Shown here: positions 16,071 to 24,132 of the stretch, one piece after another
Position numbering within the stretch: the stretch's first letter is position 1
Layout of the letters: each line of letters opens with the position of its first letter
NCBI RefSeq assembly: GCF_001591625.1
Contig: NZ_BCVG01000032.1
Location: forward strand, 1 to 33,455
Source: Metabacillus fastidiosus NBRC 101226
GTDB lineage: Bacteria > Bacillota > Bacilli > Bacillales > Bacillaceae
DNA: 33,455 nt
Reading direction: 5' to 3'
Notes under the pieces: generated by a model
Told to the model about the DNA's origin: nothing
The model's input: only the letters and a program-made list of their open reading frames with translations
The model's database searches: none
Made by a program: the position numbers and the translations under genes

Positions 16071-16769
16071 ATGGAGAAAACGATCCTTCTTATTGAAGAT
16101 GATCGTTCCATTAGTGAAATGGTCGGAAATTATTTAACAAAAGAAGGTTTCAAAGTTATATCTGCTTTTGATGGAGAAGAAGCTTTAAATAAATTTCATC
16201 AGAGTTCCTTTCATTTGATTTTATTAGATTTAATGCTGCCCAAATTAAATGGAATGGATTTTTTAAAAATAATCAGGGAGAAGAGTTTAGTACCAGTCCT
16301 CATTTTATCTGCTAAAGATGGAGAGGTGGAAAAGGCTCTTGGATTGGGGTTCGGTGCTGATGATTATATTACGAAGCCTTTTTCAATGATTGAGCTTGCT
16401 GCAAGGGTAAGAGCTGCGATCAGAAGGGCAATAGATTATTCAAATAGTGAGATGATAAAAAAGCCGGACAAAATTATCGTTCATGAAATTACCCTTGATA
16501 TTCATAATTTTCTAGCCGAGAAGAATGGGAAAGAGATTAAGTTGACTTTTAAAGAGTGGAAAATTTTAAAGCTCTTTTTTATGAATCCTAAGCGAGTTTT
16601 TACGAAGGAGCAGATTTATCATTCAGTATGGGAAGAAGATTATTACGGGGATGAAAATATTATTAATGTTCATATGAGACGGCTTCGGGAGAAAATTGAA
16701 GATGACCCATCCTCACCTCATTATATTAAAACACTTTGGGGAATTGGCTATCGTCTTGGAGAATTTTAG
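16071..16769 (+). CDS. OmpR-family response regulator
   Basis: The product has 232 residues. The receiver domain (1-115) has acidic residues Asp10 and Asp11, phosphoacceptor Asp53 (in LLDLMLP) and the KPF Lys near 102. A winged-helix DNA-binding domain occupies about 130-230, with the FKEWKILKLF and NVHMRRLREKIEDDP motifs of the OmpR/PhoB group. Nearby in-frame ATGs at 16062 and 16065 overlap the ribosome binding site AAAGGA (16057-16062); ATG 16071 lies 8 nt after it and is chosen. The kinase gene starts 1 bp after the stop. It probably controls the ABC transporter downstream and possibly the MFS gene upstream. Confidence 0.88.
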   Translation: MEKTILLIEDDRSISEMVGNYLTKEGFKVISAFDGEEALNKFHQSSFHLILLDLMLPKLNGMDFLKIIREKSLVPVLILSAKDGEVEKALGLGFGADDYITKPFSMIELAARVRAAIRRAIDYSNSEMIKKPDKIIVHEITLDIHNFLAEKNGKEIKLTFKEWKILKLFFMNPKRVFTKEQIYHSVWEEDYYGDENIINVHMRRLREKIEDDPSSPHYIKTLWGIGYRLGEF

Positions 16770-16770
16770 C

Positions 16771-17706
16771 ATGATATGGATCCTTTTTGGAATAATTATC
16801 GTTTTATTCATTATTATTGTTATACAGTTTCAAGTAAAAAGAGGGATAGATAGAGAGCTAATCTATCTAGCAAGGAAACTGAATAGTGTGAATCAAGAGA
16901 ACTCTGATGAAAAGCTTCTACTAGTAACCGATAATAAAGCTTTACAAGTATTATTAACTGAAATAAATGAAGTGCTGAATGATAAGCAGAAGTTAGGTGC
17001 TCAGTTTGCGCGCACAGAGATTTCTATAAAGAAGATGCTGGCAAATATTTCACATGACTTAAAAACGCCTTTAACAGTTGTATTAGGTTACATAGAAACA
17101 ATTGAACATGATCCTGCTATGGATGGGTTTGAGCGTAAAAGGCTCTTAGCAAATATTCATAGAAAAACAATTGAAATTATTAAACAAATGAATACCTTCT
17201 TTGATTTAGCCAAACTGGAATCAGGTGATAAGGAAGTGCCTTTAACTAAGATCCACTTAAATGAAATATGTAAGAAAACAATCCTTGCCTTTTACGATAG
17301 TGTACAGGCAAAAGGTATAGAAGCTGATATTAATATACCTGACAATCCAATCTACGTATTGGCAAATGAAGAAGCTTTAGATCGGATATTACATAATTTG
17401 TTGTCAAATGCCCTGAATTACGGTGCGGATGGAAAGGTGATAGGCCTCAGTCTGGAATGTGTAAACAACGATATTTTTATTAAAGTATGGGATAAAGGAA
17501 AAGGGATAGAAGAACAAAATCAGGATCGGGTTTTTGAAAGGCTTTTTACACTTGAAGAGTCGCGGAACAAAATGTTCCAAGGAAGCGGGATCGGTTTAAC
17601 TATTACAAAGAGACTTGTGGAAGCAATTGGAGGAGAAATTACTTTAAAAAGCAGACCATTTGAGAAGACAGTTTTTACAATAAAATTAAAGAAGCTGATT
17701 TATTAG
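16771..17706 (+). CDS. Sensor histidine kinase with a single membrane anchor
   Basis: The product has 311 residues from ATG 16771. One hydrophobic segment at residues 2-20 is followed directly by a cytoplasmic linker, so no extracellular sensor domain is present. The HisKA domain holds ISHDLKTPLT with phospho-acceptor His95. The HATPase domain has LLSNALNYG (N box), DKGKGI (G1) and GSGIGLTI (G2). GGAG lies 9 nt before the start. A longer in-frame reading from 16696 overlaps the regulator gene and lacks a good ribosome binding site. Kinases with little or no outside domain next to ABC exporters often sense peptide antibiotics through the transporter; that is an inference here. Confidence 0.87.
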   Translation: MIWILFGIIIVLFIIIVIQFQVKRGIDRELIYLARKLNSVNQENSDEKLLLVTDNKALQVLLTEINEVLNDKQKLGAQFARTEISIKKMLANISHDLKTPLTVVLGYIETIEHDPAMDGFERKRLLANIHRKTIEIIKQMNTFFDLAKLESGDKEVPLTKIHLNEICKKTILAFYDSVQAKGIEADINIPDNPIYVLANEEALDRILHNLLSNALNYGADGKVIGLSLECVNNDIFIKVWDKGKGIEEQNQDRVFERLFTLEESRNKMFQGSGIGLTITKRLVEAIGGEITLKSRPFEKTVFTIKLKKLIY

Positions 17707-17709
17707 AAA

Positions 17710-17726
17710 TGTAAGAATTTCTTAAG
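17710..17726 (+). promoter_or_regulatory. Candidate OmpR-type regulator box before the ABC transporter
   Basis: TGTAAG (17710-17715), AATTT, CTTAAG (17721-17726) forms an 11-bp-period direct-repeat-like element immediately after the kinase stop codon. It matches 14581-14597 at 15 of 17 positions. A -10-like TATTAT at 17753-17758 follows without a clear -35, as expected for a promoter needing an activator. Confidence 0.5.
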
Positions 17727-17798
17727 AGTTATGAAATAAGAAAGAGAGAGTTTATTATTAAAATAAATATTGTGAGAATCAGGGAGGAGGTTTTAACA

Positions 17799-18719
17799 GT
17801 GTCATATATTATTAAAACGAGTCGCTTGACGAAAGCTTATGAAGGAAAAGAAATTGTTTCAGATTTTGATATGAATGTGAAAAAAGGTGAAATTTACGGA
17901 TTTTTAGGACCGAATGGTGCAGGTAAAACATCTGTCATGAAAATGCTGATGAATTTAGTAAAGCCGACGAGTGGAGAAATTGAACTTTTTGATGAACCAT
18001 TAACAAATACATCTTATGAAGTCTTTCGAAGGATTGGGAGCATGATTGAGTATCCTGTTTTCTATGAAAAACTATCAGCAAAAGAAAATTTAGATCTTCA
18101 TTGTGAATATATGGGCTATTATAACAAAAATTCAATCGGGGAAGCTTTGGAAATGGTCGGTTTGAAAAATATTAATGAAAAACCGGTAAAAAGTTTTTCT
18201 CTTGGGATGAAGCAGCGTCTTGGCATTGCGAGAGCAATTATTACGAAACCTGAGTTATTAATTTTAGATGAGCCCGTTAATGGTCTTGATCCTGTCGGTA
18301 TTAAGGAAATTCGGAATCTTTTTCAAATGCTGAGTAAAGAGTATGGAATTACATTACTTATTTCAAGCCACTTATTAAGTGAAATTGAACAAATAGCTAA
18401 CACAATTGGGGTTATTAGTAACGGGAGATTAATCGAAGAAGTTTCCATGAATTATATTAAAGAACAGAAAACCGATTATGTTCAACTCGTATCAAAGGAT
18501 CACAAGAAAGCATGCTTTGTTCTTGAAAATATATTAAATATTTCAAATTTTAAAGTCATAGCTGAAGATACTATACGAATCTATGAATCTGAAGTTTCGC
18601 AAACTGTTATTTCAAAGAAGCTTATTGAAAATAATGTAGGAATTGAATCAATAAGTAAGCATAATACATCTCTTGAAGAATACTTCCTTAATCTTATCCA
18701 ACAAGGGAAAGCAGGTTGA
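17799..18719 (+). CDS. ABC transporter ATP-binding protein, BcrA/lantibiotic-immunity type
   Basis: The product has 306 residues from GTG 17799. Walker A is GPNGAGKT (37-44), the signature FSLGMKQR and Walker B LLILDEP are present, and VNGLDPVGIKEIR is the D-loop region. The SLGMKQR signature groups it with BcrA and lantibiotic immunity ATPases. A GTG at 17772 is in frame, but GGAGGAGG at 17783-17790 is placed 8 nt before GTG 17799. It lies 92 bp after the kinase gene with a candidate regulator box between. The C-terminal 80 residues are a variable domain. The partner permease starts 4 bp after its stop. Confidence 0.86.
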   Translation: MSYIIKTSRLTKAYEGKEIVSDFDMNVKKGEIYGFLGPNGAGKTSVMKMLMNLVKPTSGEIELFDEPLTNTSYEVFRRIGSMIEYPVFYEKLSAKENLDLHCEYMGYYNKNSIGEALEMVGLKNINEKPVKSFSLGMKQRLGIARAIITKPELLILDEPVNGLDPVGIKEIRNLFQMLSKEYGITLLISSHLLSEIEQIANTIGVISNGRLIEEVSMNYIKEQKTDYVQLVSKDHKKACFVLENILNISNFKVIAEDTIRIYESEVSQTVISKKLIENNVGIESISKHNTSLEEYFLNLIQQGKAG

Positions 18720-18723
18720 AAAG

Positions 18724-19419
18724 ATGTTTAAGCTAATGAAATTAGAGATGAGGAAAGGAAAATTCGGATGGTATGTGAAGGGAGCGATCATTGCAAATCT
18801 TTTCCTGGCTGCTTTCTCATGCGCAATGGGGTTTATAGGGAGAATTGAAGAGAATTTCCCATTTTCGAGCTATTCGGATGTTTTTATTGTACTGGGAGCT
18901 TTAGTACGAGCGACATTCATCGTATTCGGAGCAGTCCTTATTTCCAGACTAGTAATAGAAGAGTATAAAACAAAGACTATTTCTATTATGTTTACCTATC
19001 CTGTCAGCCGGAAAAAGCTTATTGCAAGCAAATTATTATTTGTTAGCGGGATTACTTTTATCACTATTTTCATTTCTAACTTAATCGTAGTTTCGGCTTT
19101 TATTAGTATAAATTCATTTTTTAATTTTGTTCCCCATAGCATTGATTTAAATAGTGCACTTAAAGAAGTAGCAAGTATGATGACCTACGCAATTGCTGCA
19201 GCAGGAACGACTCTCGTTTCTTTGTATTTCGGACTGCGTAAACAATCGGTTCCGGCAACAATTCTTTCTTCTTTATTGATTGTTGGATTAATTAGTCAGC
19301 ATAGTCCAGGATATTTCTCAACAGCTTCTATTATTTATATTCCGCTTGGATTGGCTGCTTTTGGAATATCATCTGCCTTTTGGGCAATAAGGAATGTAGA
19401 AAGAATGGATGTCGTTTAA
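18724..19419 (+). CDS. ABC-2 family transporter permease
   Basis: The product has 231 residues and about six hydrophobic segments beginning near residue 22. The layout, with EEYKTKTISIMFTYPVSRKKL after the second helix, is the cytoplasmic coupling-helix region seen in lantibiotic-immunity E/G-type permeases. ATG 18724 follows the ATPase TGA by 4 bp, with a modest AGG upstream, so coupling is likely. A single short permease suggests a homodimer, or a BcrAB-like exporter. The regulator and kinase upstream make this a regulated peptide-antibiotic defence unit in outline; the inducer is unknown. Confidence 0.8.
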   Translation: MFKLMKLEMRKGKFGWYVKGAIIANLFLAAFSCAMGFIGRIEENFPFSSYSDVFIVLGALVRATFIVFGAVLISRLVIEEYKTKTISIMFTYPVSRKKLIASKLLFVSGITFITIFISNLIVVSAFISINSFFNFVPHSIDLNSALKEVASMMTYAIAAAGTTLVSLYFGLRKQSVPATILSSLLIVGLISQHSPGYFSTASIIYIPLGLAAFGISSAFWAIRNVERMDVV

Positions 19420-19458
19420 GGGACGATGTGTGTGGATAATAAATAGTGAAAGAGCTTT

Positions 19459-19503
19459 ATAAATAATGATTGGGAAAAATATTTTTTCCCAATCATTATT
19501 TAT
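19459..19503. terminator. 21-bp perfect inverted repeat
   Basis: 19459-19479 is exactly complementary to 19483-19503, with a 3-nt loop. The apex is an A5/T5 run and the base is AT-rich. There is no T tract after the stem on either strand, so it is not a textbook terminator. It may still end transcription of the upstream ABC operon or block read-through into the next one. Confidence 0.5.
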
Positions 19504-19644
19504 GTTGATACATAGTAGTCTGATTGTTAAATAATCATAAAAATATCTCCAAAGAAAGAATTCCCCTTTATTGAACTTTCCAGAATAAAGTTGATTCTCC
19601 TTTAAACAAGTACCTCAAACTAATGGTAAGTTAAGGTTTTTCAT

Positions 19645-19660
19645 TTAAACAAACGTTTAA
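19645..19660. promoter_or_regulatory. TetR-like operator candidate, copy 2
   Basis: TTAAACAAACGTTTAA shows TTAAAC/GTTTAA arms separated by four bases. Its first 15 bases are the reverse complement of 228-242. It lies about 14 bp upstream of the LuxR-type dyads and 110 bp before the ABC ATPase gene. Confidence 0.4.
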
Positions 19661-19673
19661 TTAACATTACAAT

Positions 19674-19716
19674 ATGACATTTGTCATCTTACTTTCATGA
19701 CAAATCTTACTAAAAT
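19674..19716 (+). promoter_or_regulatory. LuxR-type response-regulator operator and weak promoter
   Basis: ATGACA-TT-TGTCAT (19674-19687) is a perfect dyad. ATTTGTCAT (19679-19687) and ATGACAAAT (19697-19705) form a second 9-bp inverted repeat. So three ATGACA half-sites lie within 29 bp. A -10-like TAAAAT follows at 19711-19716 with the repeats in place of a -35. This is the expected form of an activator-dependent promoter for the DesR-like regulator at 22544. Confidence 0.55.
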
Positions 19717-19769
19717 CCATCCTCCAGTAAGCATAAGATAAAAGTATCAAGTGCGGAGGTGTTTTTAAG

Positions 19770-20672
19770 ATGAGTGATGTTCTAAACCTAAATAATGTGA
19801 CGAAGTCGTTTAAAGATAAAACAGCGGTAAATAAAGTTTCATTCTCGATTGGAAAAGGAGAGATTGTTGCGATTCTCGGACCAAATGGAGCCGGGAAAAC
19901 GACAACTATTTCAATGATCTTAGATCTTTTAAAGCCTACTGGCGGGGAACTTAGAATATTTAATGAGCTTCCAGCTAGTAAAAAGGTTAGGGACAAGATT
20001 GGCGTTATGCTTCAAGAAGTCAGTGTCATGTCCGGATTAAATGTGATGGAAATTTTACAGTTAATCAGAAGTTACTATAAACAGCCGATGCCTTTAGATG
20101 AGCTTGTCGCTTTAACGAGTTTAACGGATAGTGATTTAAAAACAAGAGCAGAGAAATTATCAGGAGGACAAAAAAGAAGGTTGAGTTTTGCCTTAGCATT
20201 AGCTGGGAACCCGGAATTAATCATTTTTGATGAACCTACAGTCGGAATGGATACTCAAGCAAGAAAACGCTTTTGGCAAACAGTTCGGGAACTTGCTGAT
20301 CAAGGGAAAACAATTATATTTTCAACACATTATCTTCAGGAAGCTGATGATGAAGCAAAGCGTATATTGCTTTTTAAAGATGGTGAAATCGTCGCTGATG
20401 GAACACCTGAACAAATAAAGTCCAAGATTTCAAAACAATCTGTATCGTTCAGTGTTGATCCTGGTATTTCAATTGAAGTACTTTATTTACACAGTGAAAT
20501 TGATAATGTACACCGGGAAAATAATCGTGTCTATGTCCAGTCAAACAATACAGATAGAGTACTGGAAGTAATTTTTCAAGAGAAACTGGGAGCATATGAT
20601 ATTCGAATTGAAAGTGGAAAACTAGAAGAAGCATTTGAACAGCTGACTAGTGGAAATAAGGAGGCTATTTAA
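19770..20672 (+). CDS. ABC transporter ATP-binding protein (YvfR-like)
   Basis: The product is a 300-residue ABC ATPase: Walker A GPNGAGKT (37-44), canonical signature LSGGQKRR, Walker B LIIFDEP and [10 protein letters not shown] after the switch His. It belongs to the DrrA/NatA/CcmA-like ABC-2 exporter group. SD GCGGAGGTG precedes ATG 19770. Gene order ATPase, permease, DesK-like kinase, DesR-like regulator equals yvfRSTU of B. subtilis, a set of unknown substrate. A candidate LuxR-type operator lies 65-95 bp upstream. Confidence 0.85.
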   Translation: MSDVLNLNNVTKSFKDKTAVNKVSFSIGKGEIVAILGPNGAGKTTTISMILDLLKPTGGELRIFNELPASKKVRDKIGVMLQEVSVMSGLNVMEILQLIRSYYKQPMPLDELVALTSLTDSDLKTRAEKLSGGQKRRLSFALALAGNPELIIFDEPTVGMDTQARKRFWQTVRELADQGKTIIFSTHYLQEADDEAKRILLFKDGEIVADGTPEQIKSKISKQSVSFSVDPGISIEVLYLHSEIDNVHRENNRVYVQSNNTDRVLEVIFQEKLGAYDIRIESGKLEEAFEQLTSGNKEAI

Positions 20673-20673
20673 T

Positions 20674-21411
20674 ATGCAGATGTTAAAAATGCAATGTAAA
20701 GCAGAAATTATAAAAGTGTTACGTAATAAATATTTCCTTTTTTGGTCTCTTCTCATGCCTATTATTTTCTATTATATTTTTACGAATGTTGTAAATACAA
20801 ATGTTGCGGACCAAGCGGCATGGAACGCTCATTATTTAATGTCTATGACAGTATTTAGTGTTATGGGGTCATCTATCATGACACTTGGCATCCATTTAGT
20901 TGAAGAGCGTTCACAAGGATGGTCCACATTTATCCGGACTACGCCGCTTTCAGATAATGTATATTTTGCTGCTAAAATGATTGGTCAGACTTTTATTCAC
21001 GTTCTTTCTGTAACAGTTATATTTATTGCGGGGGCTGTTATCAACAGTGTGTCACTGACTGCGTTAGAATGGATTATGAGCGGTTTATGGATTCTAATTG
21101 CATCTTTACCTTTCCTGGCGTTAGGTTTATTAATTGGAATGATGAAGAAAGTGGAAACAGCTGCTGCGATAAGCAATGTATTATATATGGTATTAGCAGT
21201 GTCGGGAGGGCTTTGGATGCCCCTTGAAGTAATGCCGAAAACGATGCAATTAATCGGACAGTGGCTGCCTTCTTATAATTTTGGAAATGGTGCCTGGCAA
21301 ATTGTAAATGGAGAATTTCCAGAATGGAAAAATATCCTTATCTTACTCACTTATTTAGTCTTATTCATGCTACTATCTAAGTATATTAGGAGAAAACAAG
21401 AAGTGATGTGA
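20674..21411 (+). CDS. ABC-2 transporter permease (YvfS-like)
   Basis: The product has 245 residues from ATG 20674 and six predicted helices, starting at about residue 22. The segment LGIHLVEERSQGWSTFIRTTPLS is the conserved ABC-2 loop between helices 2 and 3. AAGGAGG lies 10 nt upstream of the start, and the ATPase stop is 1 bp before it. The kinase gene overlaps its stop by 4 bases (GTGA), so all four genes should be translated as one coupled unit. Confidence 0.84.
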   Translation: MQMLKMQCKAEIIKVLRNKYFLFWSLLMPIIFYYIFTNVVNTNVADQAAWNAHYLMSMTVFSVMGSSIMTLGIHLVEERSQGWSTFIRTTPLSDNVYFAAKMIGQTFIHVLSVTVIFIAGAVINSVSLTALEWIMSGLWILIASLPFLALGLLIGMMKKVETAAAISNVLYMVLAVSGGLWMPLEVMPKTMQLIGQWLPSYNFGNGAWQIVNGEFPEWKNILILLTYLVLFMLLSKYIRRKQEVM

Positions 21412-22547
21412 TAAAAATGATTTCTATGTTCCCGAAAAAGTTTGGTCTTTTTCCATATATCTTCCTCGTTTATTTATTGTTTCCGATCTACTTTTTAACG
21501 AAGGAGACAGGAATAAAACAGTTGACCGGTTATGGTATGTTAGTGTTATTTCTCTTTACTTATTGTAAGCTTTTTTATCTTATAGAGAAGAAAAGCTTCT
21601 CATTTTGGTTAGCTGTCCAGCTCGCAATTGTATTTATTTTTAGTGTTTTTTATGATTTAAATTACTTGTTCCTTGGTTTTTTTCCTGCTAATTTTGTTGG
21701 CTGGTACAGTAGTAAAAAGATGTTCAAGTTTGGTTTTATTGGCTTAGTTATTGTAGAGATAGCACCGTTTATTTATCAATTAATGACGAATCCAAGGCTT
21801 TCAGCAGTAGATATTATATATGTTATACCATTCATTATCATTATGCTTATTTCTCCTTTTGGTATCCGTTCAATGAATAGAAGGATGGAGCTTGAACAGG
21901 AACTGGAAAAAGCAAACGAAAAAATTGAAGAATTAGTGAAACGTGAGGAGCGTGTCCGTATTGCCCGTGATCTCCACGACACTCTAGGTCATATGCTGTC
22001 TCTCCTTACGTTAAAAAGCCAGCTTGTACAAAAGTTAGTAAAGGTTGATATAGAAAGGGCAAAGCTTGAAGCAAAAGAGATGGAGGATACTTCACGCGCA
22101 GCTTTAAAACAAGTTCGTGAACTTGTGACAGATATGCGGGCAATTACTATTACAGAGGAACTTTTACATGCTCAGCGAATTTTAAGGGCGGCGGGCATCA
22201 CTTATCATTATGAGGGAGACAGCAGTTTCTCAAATATTTCTCCTTTTATCCAAAATATTATGGGCATGTGTATGCGTGAAGCTGTAACAAATATCATTAA
22301 GCATAGCCGTGCCTCACATTGTAAAGTTAAAATTGTTCAAATGGCAGACATGATAAAAATTACTATGAAAGATGATGGAATAGGGATAGATGAAAAAAAG
22401 CTGTATGGTAACGGTTTGAAAGGAATTGAGGAAAGGCTTACTCTTATTGACGGTGTACTCGTACTTTCAAATAGCAATGGAACTGCTGTACAAATAACAG
22501 TCCCTATTATAAAAAAAGTAGATAGAGAAGAAGGTGCGATAGGATGA
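21408..22547 (+). CDS. DesK-like sensor histidine kinase (YvfT-like)
   Basis: The product is a 379-residue kinase of the HisKA_3 type. About five hydrophobic helices occupy residues 10-150. A coiled coil (about 155-180) leads to RIARDLHDTLGH with phospho-acceptor His190. The HATPase domain carries MREAVTNIIKHS (N box) and DDGIGI. The pattern closely follows B. subtilis DesK, a membrane thermosensor, and its paralogue YvfT. GTG 21408 overlaps the permease stop by 4 bases; ATG 21417 is an alternative start but has a weak ribosome binding site. The partner regulator overlaps its end by 4 bases. The signal is probably membrane state or a membrane-active compound, but this is inference. Confidence 0.87.
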   Translation: MIKMISMFPKKFGLFPYIFLVYLLFPIYFLTKETGIKQLTGYGMLVLFLFTYCKLFYLIEKKSFSFWLAVQLAIVFIFSVFYDLNYLFLGFFPANFVGWYSSKKMFKFGFIGLVIVEIAPFIYQLMTNPRLSAVDIIYVIPFIIIMLISPFGIRSMNRRMELEQELEKANEKIEELVKREERVRIARDLHDTLGHMLSLLTLKSQLVQKLVKVDIERAKLEAKEMEDTSRAALKQVRELVTDMRAITITEELLHAQRILRAAGITYHYEGDSSFSNISPFIQNIMGMCMREAVTNIIKHSRASHCKVKIVQMADMIKITMKDDGIGIDEKKLYGNGLKGIEERLTLIDGVLVLSNSNGTAVQITVPIIKKVDREEGAIG

Positions 22548-23146
22548 TAAGGCTGTTTATTGCAGAGGATCAACGAATGTTACTCGGTGCATTAGGATCT
22601 CTACTTAATCTTGAGGAAGATATGGAAGTGATCGGTCAAGCGATGAATGGAGAGGAGGCATTCCATTCGATTTTAAAATTTGCACCAGATGTCTGTTTAA
22701 TGGATATTGAAATGCCAGTACTAAGTGGACTGGAAGTAGCAGAGCAGTTAATGAACGAGTCATTTGGCAGTAAAATTATTATCTTGACTACATTTGCACG
22801 TCCAGGTTATTTTGAAAGAGCTGTTAAAATTGGTGTACATGGTTACTTGCTAAAAGATGGTTCCATAGATGAACTAGCAGATTCAATTAGAAAAGTAGTA
22901 GCAGGAAAAAGAGTATTCAGTCCTGAACTTACATTTGAGGCGATTCGTGAGGAAAATCCGCTAACTAAAAGAGAACAGGAAATTTTAAGACTGGCTGTAT
23001 TAGGAAAAACGACAAAGGAAATTACAGAAGAGTTATTTTTATCGTCAGGGACGGTTAGAAATTATATTTCAGAAGTTATTCACAAGCTTGGTGCTAAAAA
23101 TCGGACAGAAGCAGCGAGTATTGCAGAGGAAAAAGGATGGATATAA
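22544..23146 (+). CDS. NarL/LuxR-family response regulator (DesR/YvfU-like)
   Basis: The product has 200 residues. The receiver has acidic Glu8 and Asp9, phosphoacceptor Asp54 (in LMDIEMP) and the LKDG Lys near 104. A C-terminal LuxR-type helix-turn-helix lies at about 138-195: LTKREQEILRLAVLGKTTKE, then SSGTVRNYISEV. ATG 22544 overlaps the kinase TGA (ATGA), so the pair is translationally coupled. The ATGACA repeats before the ABC genes at 19674-19705 are the best candidate target, giving an autoregulated operon. Confidence 0.88.
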   Translation: MIRLFIAEDQRMLLGALGSLLNLEEDMEVIGQAMNGEEAFHSILKFAPDVCLMDIEMPVLSGLEVAEQLMNESFGSKIIILTTFARPGYFERAVKIGVHGYLLKDGSIDELADSIRKVVAGKRVFSPELTFEAIREENPLTKREQEILRLAVLGKTTKEITEELFLSSGTVRNYISEVIHKLGAKNRTEAASIAEEKGWI

Positions 23147-23191
23147 TCCTTTTTAAAATTAGAATATGACTTTGAAAGAAGAAATTCAGCG

Positions 23192-23277
23192 TCTCAATTT
23201 AAAATGTTAATTGAGAGACTGAGCTGATTGTAGATTTAAAATAAAGTTGTACGGTTTATAAAAAAGTCATACCGTTT
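23192..23277 (+). terminator. Two weak hairpins after the DesR-like gene
   Basis: TCTCAATT (23192-23199) pairs with AATTGAGA (23209-23216) but lacks a T tract. ACGGT (23251-23255) pairs with ACCGT (23271-23275), followed by TTTTG. Either may end the yvf-like transcript. I see no gene in 23147-23422. Confidence 0.35.
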
Positions 23278-23380
23278 TGAAAAAAGATTAATCGGAATTA
23301 TCTACACTTTAGTTTTTCTTATTGAATTAACGGGGCAGGATAGTTGTATAAGATAAAATGGATTTAGTGTGATGAATGTC

Positions 23381-23413
23381 AAAAAACTACACTCTTTCAA
23401 GAATGTAGTTTTT
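23381..23413 (-). terminator. Terminator of the acetyltransferase gene
   Basis: On the minus strand, AAAAACTACA pairs with TGTAGTTTTT (23413-23404 with 23391-23382) around a 12-nt loop, ending in a T run just after the stop codon at 23423. The stem also ends in T residues on the plus strand, so it may work both ways. Confidence 0.7.
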
Positions 23414-23422
23414 CGGACGAGA

Positions 23423-24082
23423 TTATTTTTTCTTTACTTCGCTGTTATAAAAATTATATAACTTATCTATGGATGAACTTGATAAAAGAGGTACTGCTCT
23501 TTCAATCATTTTTCGATTCCAATCAAACCAACGCATTTCCATTAATTTGATAATTTCTGAATCAGTGAATCTTTTTTTAATTTCTTTTGCAGGATTCCCA
23601 CCAACAATTGTATAGGGGGGGACATCTTTTGAGACAACAGAGCCTGCTGCAATGATTGCACCTTCACCGATTGTAACACCTGGCATTATCATAGCGTTCA
23701 TACCAATCCAGGCATCACTTTTGATGACTGTATCACCTTTTGGTTCATATGATTGTTCTAATTGCTCAACAAATGGATAAACCGTAGCCCATTCAGAGTG
23801 GTGGTTATGGTTACCACCCATTAAAATGACTACTCCACTAGCAATACAAACATAATTTCCAATAATAAGCTTATCAAGATGCCAACCATATTGTTCAATA
23901 GGATTGAAAAGCTTTTGAGATTTAAAATCTCCCCATAAATACCTTACACAACCATCTTCAAAGTTTTGATTTCCGTAATAACCTGAATAATAGGAATAAT
24001 CACCCACTTCAATAAGTGGATTTGTCACTATATCTTTTAAATACTTAACTTCAGACCAATGATTAAATAACGGTTGATTCAT
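23423..24082 (-). CDS. Type B chloramphenicol acetyltransferase (xenobiotic acetyltransferase, CatB-like)
   Basis: The product is a 219-residue left-handed beta-helix acyltransferase. VGDYSYYSGYY (26-36) and GGNHNHHSEWATVYPF match the CatB signature, with His94 in the position of the catalytic His. The hexapeptide-repeat region IKSDAWIGMNAMIMPGVTIG and VVGGNPAKEIKKRF near the end are standard. It should O-acetylate chloramphenicol or a related hydroxylated antibiotic using acetyl-CoA. The segment before KLIIG is about ten or more residues longer than in CatB proteins I recall, so it may have a distinct substrate; Vat-type streptogramin acetylation is less likely because of the YSYYSGYY start. 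A leader peptide and hairpin just upstream suggest inducible translation. Confidence 0.82.
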   Translation of the reverse strand: MNQPLFNHWSEVKYLKDIVTNPLIEVGDYSYYSGYYGNQNFEDGCVRYLWGDFKSQKLFNPIEQYGWHLDKLIIGNYVCIASGVVILMGGNHNHHSEWATVYPFVEQLEQSYEPKGDTVIKSDAWIGMNAMIMPGVTIGEGAIIAAGSVVSKDVPPYTIVGGNPAKEIKKRFTDSEIIKLMEMRWFDWNRKMIERAVPLLSSSSIDKLYNFYNSEVKKK

Positions 24083-24093
24083 AACTATACCTC

Positions 24094-24132
24094 GCTTCTA
24101 AGTATTGTAGATTTTACGATTTACTTAGAAGC
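24094..24132 (-). promoter_or_regulatory. Attenuator hairpin abutting the SD of the acetyltransferase
   Basis: On the minus strand, GCTTCTAAGTA (24132-24122) pairs perfectly with TACTTAGAAGC (24104-24094), 11 bp with a 17-nt loop. The 3' arm ends directly against GAGG (24093-24090), the SD for ATG 24082. The 5' arm overlaps the last codons and stop of the leader ORF at 24125-24178. This is the geometry of cat/erm translational attenuation. Confidence 0.7.

Noticed and set aside
16696-16770. 25-residue N-terminal extension of the histidine kinase
   Set aside because: It would overlap the regulator gene by 74 bases without a ribosome binding site; ATG 16771 places the membrane helix at the very N-terminus, as usual.
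19640-19662. Catabolite-responsive element (cre) at TTAAACAAACGTTTAA
   Set aside because: The central CG is present, but the flanking TG and CA of the cre consensus are missing.
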